Assembly: GCA_002335605.1 (NCBI GenBank)
Contig: BEDY01000007.1
Span: forward strand, 992,001 to 1,056,000
DNA: 64,000 bases
Origin: Prillingera fragicola
Lineage: Eukaryota > Basidiomycota > Tremellomycetes > Trichosporonales > Trichosporonaceae
Reading direction: 5' to 3'
Positions 43,541 through 54,404 of the stretch are shown here, piece by piece. A program made the position numbers and the translations under genes. The notes under the pieces are model-generated. The model was given only the letters and a program-made list of their open reading frames with translations. It was not told the DNA's origin and searched no databases. How positions within the stretch are numbered: position 1 is the first letter of the stretch; each line of letters opens with the position of its first letter.

Positions 43541-45048
43541 ATGCTGTACAGCACAACAGCAGTAGGCAGGCTGGTACTCCCTCGTCGTGGCGTACGTGCC
43601 CTGTCGAGCTCTGCAGCTGCACACAAGAACCAGACCCACATTCCTGTCATCCGCGGCTTGGGACAGCTCCGGCGATGGCGCGCCGAGGCCAGGCAGCGCG
43701 GGTTGGAGGTTGGATTGGTGCCGACTGTGAGTATGTGCGAGCACGCCTACACGAGAGTCTAGTACAGGCGGCCTCGCCAAGCTTTGTTTGCATGCATCCA
43801 TTCGACGCAGCAGCGACGCAGCTAACAACTCAGATGGGTGCTCTGCACGACGGCCATCTCTCGCTCGTCCGCGCCTCGCTCACCCGCCACCCCTTGACAG
43901 TAATGTCCCTCTTTGTGAACCCAATGCAGTTTGCACCAACAGAGGACCTCGCCGCGTACCCGCGCACATTGGACCGCGACCTTGAGCTGCTGCGTGACAT
44001 CCTGCCAAAGGGCCCGCGGACGCCGATTCTGGGCCTCGGTGTGAGCGAGAACGACAGGCGGACCAAGAAGCACGACGGACTGCAGGTGCGCGAGAGCCCT
44101 TTGGTCGTATTTGCTCCAACGAACGACGTCATGTACCCGCTTCGTGGAGAGCTACAGGATATGGACAAGCACAAGGGTGCGAGCATCTCCGTGCGCGGCT
44201 GGGGAGATGTGATGGAGGGTGCTTCCAGGCGTGAGTGCAACCGCAGGCGTAGCCAATGGCTGCGGCAAGGAGTGGACAGCTGGCCGTGTGTCCGACCCAA
44301 CTGCACCGAGCTGCCCGAGTCTCCTGCCTAGTAGCACACTGACACACCCAGCCCAATTCTTTACGGGCGTCGCCACAGTCTGCACCAAGCTCTTCAACGC
44401 TGTCGAGCCTGACCACGCCTACTTTGGTCAAAAGGACATTCAACAGGCGCTCCTGTTGCGCATTTGTGAGTATCACTGCAAGCTCGAGCTCTGGCAGCAG
44501 CAGCACTTCTCCCGGTCTGTTACTCTCAGCTCAACCCCGCCTCGCCCCAACCTATATCTCGACCCGTGCTAACATTCGCAGTGCAAAAGGACCTTCTCTC
44601 CGCACATCCCCTGCCTGATAACCTCCACATCCTCCCCACCTCGCGCGACCCAACGACCGGCCTCGCCCTGTCAAGCCGCAACGCCTACCTGACCCCGGCC
44701 CAGCTCGCCGTAGCCCCCGTGCTGCACCGCGCCCTCACCGCAGCCAAAGCCGCGTGGGCCGCCGGCGCGACGGGCGAGGCCATGATGACCGCGGCGGAAG
44801 ACGTCGTCAAGGCCGAGCAAGCGCGTATCGCCTCGTCCTCGGCGGCGGGGGGCGAGCAGGTGCCCGTTCAGCTGGATTATTTCGAGGTCTTTGACAGGAA
44901 CAGCTTCAACCCCGTTCGAGGGCCTGTGGGCGGTGACGCCGGTGTTGGCGAGTTGGTCGTCGCCGGCGCGGTGCGGGTAGGCACGACGCGGTTGATCGAT
45001 AACTTGTTGCTGGGGTGGGAGGCGGATCCGGCTTTTACAGCCGAGTAG
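43541..45048 (+). CDS. PAN6: Pantothenate synthetase (pantoate--beta-alanine ligase)
   Basis: Joins pantoate and beta-alanine using ATP to make pantothenate, the precursor of coenzyme A. Exons 43541-43726, 43834-44230, 44352-44465 and 44582-45048 give 387 residues. Motifs: [15 protein letters not shown] (HxGH nucleotide-binding), [37 protein letters not shown] and the late SSRNAYL. An N-terminal extension, [20 protein letters not shown], is rich in Arg and hydroxylated residues and lacks acids, like a mitochondrial presequence; the yeast enzyme is usually taken as cytosolic. An insertion of about 40 residues around [20 protein letters not shown] is longer than in bacterial PanC. Confidence 0.95.
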
Positions 45049-45775
45049 GGTACGCGGACGTTTGGGCGGGGGAGCTTGGCTGGGCTTCATAGAGGATGTA
45101 TAGAGATCCAATGGCCATGCTGGGGACACTGATGGGCCGAGGCCGCCAGTGAACAGAGATGATGGCTGTCACAGCCAGACGTGGGTGGAGCGGGTCAGTA
45201 TCCCAGCACAACGTATCTCGCGTACTAACGGGAGCCGACTCCAGAAGAGCGTCAGTTCAACAAGCTCCTGGATGTCTTAGTAGGTATAGGCCGGGATGCA
45301 CGGCTTTCCTTCACCAGGCTGCCCCAAACTCAGCTCCTTCAAGCCTACTTCCACCCTTTGCTCGATGCGCTGTCAGATGACCCTGTGCCAGCAGAGTGCC
45401 TACACAAGCTGGGGACACAACTGGGCTGAATGCGCAGGCGCTGTGCGAACTGTTCGGTCCACCATGTGGAGGCTGGTCTGCAGAGTGTGCACCGCGACGT
45501 GCACCTGGCTGTTGTGAACCTTCTTCTCCACTTTCACTGTTCAAGCCAGGTCGGACACCACAGGGCGAGGTTACCCAGGAGTACTATGTTCCTGGCTCAG
45601 CGGACAAGGGCTCCAACGATATCCTGCTAGCAACGGAGGTCTTTGGGCCCGGCGATGAGACTCGCCCTCCCTCCCTCCACCAAAAACCGCGGCAACCTTG
45701 CGACTCCAAAGCAAATGCGTATCACATCCATGCAACGCCTCCCCCACCACTGGCAGCATCACATCTACAACGCGC
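45049..45775. other. Convergent intergenic block
   Basis: Lies between two 3' ends (pantothenate synthetase, plus; ERV25, minus). Rather long for a convergent gap in this window. Short plus-strand frames have no supporting pattern. Confidence 0.55.
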
Positions 45776-46688
45776 CTAGTCGATGAGGTACTTGCGCTTA
45801 AAGTACGAGCGCAGGTGGATGAGCTGCCATGCACCGAGAATCACAATTCCAATGGTGATGACGACGGAGAACCACTTGACGCGGGCGTTGGTGCTCTCTG
45901 CGACGTATCAGCGCTGAAGGCAGGGACACGACGCGTGGGAAGCCTCTCACAAGGACGCTCGCAGGCTCTCACGCGTGTACTCACCGTTGGTGTCACGCAT
46001 CCTCATCTCACGACGCTGGAGGTACCCCATCTCGTCGACAATCTCCTTGGCAACGGCCTCGAGCTTGCGCATCTCGACCTCGAGCAGGGACAGCGACTCT
46101 TGGTTGGCAATGGCGTTGTAGTCAATGGCGTCGGCGCCAATGTCCACGTCCAAGTCGACCGTGCGGAGGTTGGAGCCCATGGTGTCTGCGCCGGTCAGCA
46201 CTTTCGGCTTGCGCGCCAAGGAGAACACTCACCGCCAGTCTGGGTGTTAGTGAAGCAAATGCCCACATCAGCCGACTCGTGGGTAGTGATAGCCATGCGT
46301 GTCTCGCCCTTGATGTCCTTTTTGGACAAGTAGACGTTGCCGTGCTCGGAACCATCGAGAATGTCAATGTCGACGCGCATGCCTGCTGCCGCGGGCACGT
46401 TGGCCGTCACTATCACCAATGTGTTTCCGGGGGCAAAGTTCCAGAGACTAAGGATGTCAGATGCTGCTCTTGTGATTGGAGAAGGGGGACTTACCAGTCT
46501 GCAGGCGGTAGAGGTGGAGGTTAGGAGCCGAGTGGTTAGCACGACGATGCACAGGCAAGTAAGCAAGGCGTACAAGGTTTTGGTGGCTTGCTGAGGCTCA
46601 GGTCAAACTTGACTGCAGCTGCCAAGGGTGCCAGCAAGGCGAGCACGACGGTGAAGGCGACGAGGAGCGAGGCCGGACGAACAGCCAT
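45776..46688 (-). CDS. ERV25: p24 family cargo receptor ERV25
   Basis: Type I membrane protein cycling between ER and Golgi in COPII and COPI vesicles with Emp24. Exons 45776-45897, 45985-46185, 46233-46447, 46495-46498 and 46574-46688 give 218 residues. Parts: signal peptide (SLLVAFTVVLALLAPLAAA), GOLD domain with NFAPGNTLVIVTANV and CFTNTQTGG, a helix/coiled coil (EVEMRKLEAVAKEIVDEMGY), NESTN-like GESTNARVKWF, one membrane helix, and cytosolic tail LRSYFKRKYLID with aromatic and dibasic sorting signals. The second exon is only 4 nt (ACTG). It is needed to keep frame and to restore the first conserved cysteine (PYCLWNFAPG). The tail fits Erv25 better than Emp24. Confidence 0.93.
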
Positions 46689-47195
46689 TGTGGGACGTGT
46701 CGCGTGGGCACGAAGGGAGGAAGAGGGTGACGACTAGGTCGAGCGACAGAGAGAAGAGAGGAATGTCGTAGCCAGCTACTGTATGCGCTGTTGCGCGTTT
46801 TGACGTAGAGGGTCGTGACGTTGGTCGTGAGTGGCAGGGGGAGAGGAGGGTGAGCTGAAGACTGCAAGAGGAGTGATGATGATGAGCAAGTCAAGTCGCG
46901 ACACCCACCAGGGCCACGTCGCGACACAAGCTGCCAGGCACCACTGAAATCCGCGCACGCCTACAACTTTTCCACGTGGCTTTCCCATGCTGATCACGTG
47001 CTCGCATGCCTAATTTCATCACATCCTCACTATCGTGCTCGTGCCTGGAGCAACCTCATTGTGGACGGAAAACGACTTAGATGATCATCATCATTCCGAC
47101 CTCCCGACTCAATCTCTTCTGTCTCGAAAAGGCGTCACACAGCTCGCTAGCCACTCTCTCGCTCCTCTTCCTCTTTCTCTCCATCTCGCCACCGC
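46689..47195. promoter_or_regulatory. Divergent intergenic region, ERV25 / CysRS
   Basis: About 507 bp between divergent starts. TGATCACGTGCTC near 46991 carries a CACGTG core. The CysRS side is CT-rich. Confidence 0.5.
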
Positions 47196-49724
47196 ATGGC
47201 TGCGAGACTCGGATCTCTCTCGACTCGACTCCTCCCCACTCTTATATCCACCACCCGCCGCTCTTCTCCTCCTCGAGTCTTGCCTCTCCTCTCACGTTCA
47301 TTCAAAATGTCCGCAGCCGCCACTGCGTCCTCCTCCTCGGCCATGCCAGAGTGGATCGCTCCCACAAAAACTGTCGAGGACCCCGTTCTTCGCGTTTACA
47401 ACTCGCTCACCCGTAACAAGGACGTGTTCGTGCCTATGAAGGGACGCCATGTCGACTGGTACAACTGTGGGCCGACCGTCTACGATGCCTCGCACATGGG
47501 TCATGCTCGGTGAGCAGTCTATCATTTCAAAGCTGACAATCAGCAATTACCTGACCCAGGACGTTGTGCGCCGCATTCTGCGCGACTACTTTGGCTACGA
47601 CGTCAACTTTGTCATGAACGTTACCGACATTGACGACAAGGTACGTCTCGCGTCATTGGCATTGCTGACGCACAGATCATCATGCGCGCTCGCGAATCGT
47701 ACCTCCTCGAGCAGACTATTGCCGACACCCCTGCGCTCACCCCCGAGCTGATCGAGTCGGCTCGTCTAGCCTACGCCGCCTACTTGCCGAAGCTCGAGAA
47801 GGCTCTGCCTTCGCCGGTGGAGGCTGGACCCAACGCTGACGCTCTCGAGAAGTTTAACGCTATCGCTGCCCGAGCTTCTTCAGATGCTGCGTTTGCCGCT
47901 GGAGCCCGCGAGAAGGAGGAAAAGTTCTCGCTCTACAACACCAGTCTCACAAAGGCTCGTGACGCTATCCTTGCCGCTGACAAGGGCGAGGGCACTGTCA
48001 AGGACCTCGTCGACGGCACTGCCGACGTTCTTGGTCCCTACCTTGGAGAGACCAAGGGAGACACCATTGCCGACCCAGTGTCCGTCTCGCGCAAGCTTGC
48101 TGCCTACTGGGAGGACCGTTACTTTGAGGACATGGCTCGTCTCCGCATCTTGCCTCCTGACACTATCACCCGCGTGTCCGAGTACGTTCCGGAGATTGTC
48201 ACGTTTGTCGAGGGTATCATCAAGAATGGGTTTGCATACGAGGCGGAGGGCAGTGTCTGGTTTGACGTTGCCAAGTTTGAGGGTGCAGAGGGAGACGGGT
48301 TCCGCCACGAGTACGCCAAGCTTCAGCCTGGTTCAAAGGGCAACAAGAAGCTTCTCGACGAGGGCGAGGGTGCGCTCACCGGCAGCAAGGGCAAGCGCCA
48401 GGCATCCGACTTTGCTCTGTGGAAAGCCCGTTCAAAGCCCGGAGAGCCGTCGTGGCCCAGCCCATGGGGTGAGGGTCGCCCTGGATGGCACATTGAGTGC
48501 TCGGTCATGGCCTCGGCCGTCCTCGGCTCTGGCATGGACATTCACTCTGGTGGTGTCGACCTCATGTTCCCCCATCACGACAACGAACTTGCCCAGTCCG
48601 AGGCGTTCCACAACTGCCGCCAGTGGGTCAACTACTTTTTGCATACTGGCCACCTCCACATTGAGGGTCTCAAGATGTCAAAGTCGCTCAAGAACTTTAT
48701 CTCTATCGACGACGCGCTGAGGGATTACACTGCGCGCCAGCTGCGTCTGGCCTTTATGCTTCAGACCTGGAACACCAAGATGGACTTTAAAAAGGACCTG
48801 ATTGCTGACGTCAAGACCAAGGAGGAGACATTCGACAACTTTTTCACCAACGTGAAGGCGCGCGTCTCAGAGGCTGCCGCCCGCGGCTCCTCGGGCGACG
48901 GCAAGCACCACTTTGACGATCTCGAGAAGACTCTTGACGCCGACTTCCACAAGGCGCAGTACGACTTCCGCGTCGCCCTCTCCGACTCGTTCAACACCGC
49001 TCAGGCGCTCAATGTTCTCCTCGACCTTGTCAACAAGATCAACATTTACTTTACTGCGCGCGGCAGGAACTACAACATTGGCCCCGTCAACACCATTGCC
49101 CAGTGGATTACCCGTATGCTCAAGATGTTTGGTCTCGGCGAGGGCACGGCGGTGACAGACGCAACGGCTATCGGATGGGGCAAGGAGGCCGGCGTGGCAG
49201 GTTCGGGCGACTTTGAAGCCCAGCTCGACAAGTACATTCGCGCTCTTGCCTCCTTCCGCGACGACGTGCGCCAGCTCGCCATTTCTGGTGCTGCTCCCCA
49301 GGAGACCTTGGCCCTCTGCGACCGGTTCAGGGACAATGACCTTGTCAACCTCGGCGTCCAGCTGGATGACGGACAGGGCGCGTCAGGCGGCGCACTGTAC
49401 AAGCTCGTCGACCCTGCGGTGCTCATCAAGGCGCGCGAGGAGAAGGCTGCGGCAGCCGCAGACAAGCTGGCCAAGAAGGCGCAGCAAAAGGCCGCCGAGG
49501 AGGCCAAGAAGGCTGCTCTCCTTGAAAAGGGCCGCGTGGCGCCCAGCGACATGTTCAAGCCCCCCAACGTCGACGCAAAGCTGTACTCCAAGTGGGACGA
49601 GCAGGGCCTGCCGACGCATGACGGCGAGGGGGTCGAGGTGAGCAAGTCTGCGGGCAAAAAGGCGGCAAAGGAGTGGAAGGTGCAGGAAAAGCTCCACAAG
49701 GCGTTCTTGGAGACGCAGAAGTAG
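47196..49724 (+). CDS. Cysteinyl-tRNA synthetase, probably dual-localised
   Basis: Charges tRNA-Cys. Exons 47196-47509, 47544-47640 and 47676-49724 give 819 residues. Motifs: [20 protein letters not shown] (HMGH form of the HIGH motif), [13 protein letters not shown], the WHIECSVMA / [13 protein letters not shown] zinc-site region, and KMSKSLKNF (KMSKS). A eukaryote-type insertion separates the first catalytic half from [10 protein letters not shown]. Two in-frame ATGs are well placed: 47196 gives a basic, Ser/Thr/Arg-rich leader ([20 protein letters not shown]) like a mitochondrial presequence; 47307 ([16 protein letters not shown]) would give a 782-residue cytosolic form. The C-terminus is Lys/Ala-rich and helical. 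Confidence 0.95.
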
Positions 49725-49995
49725 GTCGTCGGAGGGGTTGTGGGGCTAGAGGTTGATGCATGGAGGTTTACATGAACTGGAGCCTGGTGTCGTGATGCTG
49801 TTAGTGTGGGTTGGGAGGTTGGGATAGGTCAGTGGAGAGGCTAGGAAGCTAGGATTTTGGTCTGCATCACAACAATACTGCTTGAACAACGTTTTGACAA
49901 GACTCGAAACTGGGTCGCGGCAGCTTAGGCCGCAGTAGAGCCGTAGTATGGCTGCTGGCGAGCTGGGAGCGTTAGCAAGATTTTGGGAAGGGATG

Positions 49996-50587
49996 TTAAG
50001 AGCAGCGCTGGTCGTGTGACCACTTGTTAATGGCCGAGCAAGACTGCTGAAGCTTCGCTGACACGCGGGGAGCTGCATGTTTTGCCCAGGCAGGGCCCCC
50101 AGGCAAGTACGACCAGCCTTGCGAGCAGTCGATGCAGCGCCAAAGTCTACCCCGTCCACGTTGCTTGCTCCAGCGCTGGCTCGGACAAGACACTCACCAA
50201 CACCGTCGCTGGGCACAAACTCGCCGTTGCCGAGGTAGGTGTATCCCGAAACACCGAACTCTTCCTCGGCGCGCATCTTGCGGTAGAGAATGTAGAAGGC
50301 GTAAATGTGGCCACTGGGGTGTCAGTGTGGTTATTTTCAGGTGAGGGTTGGGTGGCGAAACAGCTTTGACTTGAAGCAGCCGCTGCGCGCGGGACTGGGA
50401 GGACGTACGGGAGGTATCCCTGTAAAGTCAGCCTTGGGAGCACAAGAGACGTAAGAAAGATACGTACAAGCATGGTGAGGCCGATGCAGATGAGCAAATC
50501 ACAGCTACAGCCCGTGAGCATGGCCACACCCACGGGAGGGCAGAGGATGGTGATGAGGGCGATGACGACGTCGGATGAGCGGACCAT
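49996..50587 (-). CDS. PMP3: PMP3/UPF0057 small membrane proteolipid
   Basis: Small two-helix plasma-membrane protein family (yeast Pmp3, plant RCI2) that affects membrane potential and cation tolerance. Exons 49996-50057, 50198-50313, 50409-50419 and 50468-50587 give 102 residues. Helix 1 (VVIALITILCPPVGVAMLTG), then CSCDLLICIGLTMLGYLPGH, then IYAFYILYRK at the end of helix 2. The second exon is only 11 nt; it encodes GYLP together with the next exon and is required for the conserved GYLPGHIYA motif. The C-terminal extension beyond the core (FGVSGYTYLGNGEFVPSD) is longer than in yeast Pmp3 (55 residues) and resembles the SNA-type paralogues. The last exon is less certain. Confidence 0.85.
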
Positions 50588-51021
50588 GGCTGGGGATGCG
50601 TATTGGCGACAAATGTAGTGAGGAGAGGTCGAGGGTAGATGCTGAAGAGGGTTTGCTGTAGCTGTAGCTGTTGATGGACGATGGATGGATGGCAAACAAG
50701 TTGACAGGCGGTGTAGGAGATGGGATGTTGGGTGGCGGAAGCGACGCGCGGTCAGGCACACAGTGTGTATGACGTAGCGTGCGTGGCGGCTGCCAGAGTG
50801 CTTTGTACTGAAATGGTGAAGAATGTTTCTGCATGCATTGTACATTGTGGCCGTGGGCTGGCTAGGCAGCAGACACTGCACACGCAAGCTACCGTTGCTC
50901 AGAACCGACTCCGCGTATCGATTGACTGTTGCATCTCCCTACGCCAATTACTGTTGAAGTCCCTTCTATATATTAAAATTACTTTGTCTATACGAAATGT
51001 CTCCCCAACCTCACAGTGCAC
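50588..51021. other. Intergenic block
   Basis: Upstream of the PMP3-type gene and downstream of the MFS gene. No gene seen. Confidence 0.6.
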
Positions 51022-52770
51022 CTAGAGCACGTACCTAATGCGCTTGGCACTAATGCTGTCACCGTCAGCCTCCTCGCGATCCATCCTGTCGTTCTCGCGC
51101 TTGAGGCACCAACGGAGCACAAACGTGAGGATGACAGCGACGCCCGTGCAGGCCGCGTTGACACTGAATGCCATGACATAGTTGGGGCCGTCCCCCTTGG
51201 GATAAAGGTATGGCGACCAGATCTGGGCCATGTTGCCGAGAGCATTAACGGTGCCGTAGGCGAACGCGCGCTTTGTGCGAGGGCGAGAAAAGGTCGAGCC
51301 AACCCAGGCAAGGAGGACGGTGAAGGACGAGGACATGCCGCCAGTCATGAGGAAGATGGATGCGTAACGAGGGCCGGTGGTGCGGGTCGTCGCTGCCATG
51401 ATAAAGCTAGGGTGTGAGCAAGCAGCAAAAGCGCGTCAAGAAGACTTACCCAACAATGCCGAGGAGCATGGGGATGGCATAGTGGAAGCAGCGCTCGGGG
51501 CCGGCGCGGTCAGACGACCAGCTGACCAAGAGCTCGGTGAAGGCGGGGACGAGGTAAGGCGGCGCCGAGAGGAGCAGCGTCGTGACCCGGCTGCGGCCAA
51601 AGGTGGCCACGACGGTAGGTACGAACGCCGAGTATCCACCGGCAGTGGTCATTGCAGCATAGATGATACCCATAAGCCAGAGCTTGTAATCCTTTGCACC
51701 GTCAAGGACCGCCTCCCACATGCTCGTGTGACTCTCCTCGTCCGAGCCGTCGGCAATGCCAACGTCCCGCTGCAGGCGCGCACGTGCAAGGAGCTTTTCC
51801 TCGTCGGTCAGCCATTTAGTCCTGCGGCCGTCAGTTGCTGCGCACGGTGCAACAGTGGGGGGTACCCGTGACCGGCGGATAGGGCAGCGGAGCTCCGAAA
51901 TGACGAACCCAGGTGGAGGTTGCCATTGCACTTGCATTCCGCCCAGGTTCGCCTATCCGCGCCACGGGTTGCATGTACTCACGTCTGGGGGTAGTCGGGC
52001 AGGATGATGGCAGCAATCATGCCTGCGAACACGGTGAGAGCGCCCTCGATAATGAAGAGCCAGCTTGGGGATGTTAGGACTGATGCGTCTGGGCGGGTGA
52101 CATCGGTTACTTACCGCCAAGATTCAAGGCCACGCTTGCCATCCATGCCATTCTGGATGCCAGCAGCGATGAGTCCAGAGAAGGCGCCCGAAAGGTGTGC
52201 GCCAGTGTAGAGAATGGAAACACGGAAAGCGAGCTCGCGCTTGGTGTACCACGACGAGAGGAAGAAGAGGATACCAGGAAAGTAGGGTGCCTCGGTCACT
52301 CCCAGGAAGAAGCGGGTCACGACCAGGTGAGAGTAGCTGTCTGCTGCGCCAGTGGCAGCACTCACGGCTCCCCAGAGCATGACGAATCCGGGAAGATACA
52401 GACTCGGCCGAACCCATTTGCGCGAGAGGACCAAGTTGGAGGGAACCTGGCCGATAATGTAGCCGGCAAACAGGACTGAAATACAAGTGTTGAACTGGCT
52501 GCCGACCAGGCCCAGGTCGGCCTCGATTCCCTGCACACGAGCGAGCGCAAGGGCATTGCGGTCAAGGTAATTGAGGACCAGAAGAACAAAAAGGGTCGGC
52601 AGGATGCGCATGTCGATTTTGCGACGGAGGGCACGCTGCGAGCGTTCGTACTGGGTGAGCTCGAGCGTGTCGACCCATGGGGTGGCGTCCATAGGCGATG
52701 TCCCCTTGGCCTCCTTTGACGGGTCGTAGGTGCCAGCTGCGAGGCCGTCCCTTCCTGTAGGAGCTGCCAT
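51022..52770 (-). CDS. MFS permease, Dal5/TNA1-type (second copy)
   Basis: Organic-anion or vitamin transporter of the plasma membrane; substrate unknown. Exons 51022-51406, 51450-51821, 51983-52063 and 52115-52770 give 497 residues in frame. Signatures: RRKIDMRILPTLFVLLVLNY then LDRNALALARVQGIEADL, GYIIGQVPSNLVLSRKWVRP, GVTEAPYFPGILFFLSSWYT and WLFIIEGALTVFAGMIAAII. The C-terminus RIRYVL matches the xFRYVx end of this family. Intron structure and sequence differ clearly from the copy at 4539-6645 (four exons against seven), so the two are old paralogues, not a recent duplication. Confidence 0.94.
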
Positions 52771-53258
52771 GTTTGTGATGTTGCGTGAATGAGAGACGTT
52801 GGAGAGAGTAAAAAGCTGTTACCGAGTCAATTGCTCTTGGCCATCTCCCAACTTTAGGAATCGGATACCTGATGGACCCGAAATCTCCTCGGACGACCGG
52901 TTCCTGCGCCCTTGTGCGCCCTCTCTACGCCCCTCCCTCTCTACGCCCCCCACCCACATCAGATCCCTGCGCCCTGTCGTCTGCGCGCCCTTGGCGGCAG
53001 TTTGATCCGGATCTCGGCATACAAACAGAATCCGACACAGTACAGATATGATAACAGGGAGGAGCATATACGGACAACCCGTGGCACCCACGCGAAAGAA
53101 GAATACTCCCGTAGACAGTTGAATGAATGTTGGCCGAACCATCAACGAGCACCTCGGTTTGTTGTCGCGAGCTATACCCTCTCCATCTCTCTCAACCTAA
53201 TCCACACTCGGCATCGACAGGAGCGGGAAGCATACCCATAGCACTCCACCCGCCCATT
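52771..53258. promoter_or_regulatory. Divergent intergenic region
   Basis: About 490 bp between divergent starts (MFS permease, minus; snRNP protein, plus). No gene seen. Confidence 0.5.
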
Positions 53259-54343
53259 ATGACGTCCACTTTCGCTACCCCTTCCCCAACACTCTTTGTC
53301 GGAAACCTCGAGAGCAAGACGAAAAAGCCAGAGTTGAGGAAACAGTTGTATGCGCTCTTTACGCCTTATGGCAGGGTGTGAGTATTCCAGGCTGGATGGA
53401 AACGGTGCTCCCAGATTTGGTGGAGAGTGTCGTGATGTGTGCTACTCGCTGTACCTCTGCGGACGGCACAAGTGCTCCGTAGACAGGACCTCCAAGAGCA
53501 CGCGCGACGCCATTGTCCATTCTCTGAGCCCGAGCTAACATCTCAGCATCGACATTGTCGCAAAGAAGCACGACGGCGGACGTGGTCAGGCATTTGTCGT
53601 GTTCGAGGAGCAGGCGGCAGCAACCGCCGCGCTGCGCGGCCTGACGGGGGAGAACTTCTACAACCGGGACTTGGTACGTGCTCAAGCTTCGCCTGCAAGC
53701 GCGATGCTGACCTCGCTCAGCGCATCCAGTACGCGAAGCACGCGTCGAACGCAACACTGGCGCGCGAGGACCCGAGTAAAAGCCGGGACGCGGCGGCCGT
53801 CGAGGCAGCCAAGCTTACCGTGTCGCGCGCGCAGGGAGAGTACGAGCAGCTGGAGAAGGAGCGGGCGGTGGCCGAGGGCAAGCGTGGATTGGACGAGGGC
53901 GAGGAGGGACGGGCGGCGAAGCGGGTCAAGAATGAGGATGAGGATGAGGAGGAGATGGAGATTGAGATGGAGGATGACGAGGGTGGTGAGTAGCGAGGCT
54001 GCGAGCCGAGCCAGAGGTGTTTGTTTGCTGACACTGCAGTCGCTGGCGTTGGAGTCATCTGCACCAACCTCCCTGCAGAGTGCAACGAGGCGATCATGGG
54101 CGCGCTCTTTGGACAGTGAGTCTCCTCCCCGGCCGCCCTTGCTGACACGCCAGATACGACGGCTTTACGACCGCCACGGCACTGGCAGCCGGCACTGTGC
54201 CGGCGGGCCACCCGTCTCCGAACGCGGGCGCCAAGAGCTTCCGCGCATCGTTTGCGACGCGCGAGCAGGCCGAGGCGGCCGTCAAGCCATTGAACGGCTA
54301 TGTCATGCAGCCTGGGTGGGAGATGGCGGTCAGTATCGAGTAG
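53259..54343 (+). CDS. U1A/U2B''-type snRNP protein, two RRMs
   Basis: Spliceosomal RNA-binding protein (yeast Msl1 for U2, human SNRPA/SNRPB2) that binds a U snRNA loop. Exons 53259-53377, 53547-53673, 53721-53985, 54040-54115 and 54154-54343 give 258 residues. RRM1 has RNP2 LFVGNLES and RNP1 GQAFVVFEE, preceded by TKKPELRKQLYALFTPYGRV and ending RIQYAKHASN, the U1A/U2B'' pattern. A charged linker of about 70 residues with an acidic run follows, then RRM2 (VICTNLPAECNEAIMGALFG; KSFRASFATREQAEAAVKPL). U1 versus U2 specificity cannot be decided by eye. Its 3' end is 61 bp from that of the convergent next gene. Confidence 0.92.
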
Positions 54344-54404
54344 AAGGTTGTAGCGATAGCAGCTGGTACATGCATGGTGGATATCTAGGCAACTGTGCTG
54401 GACA

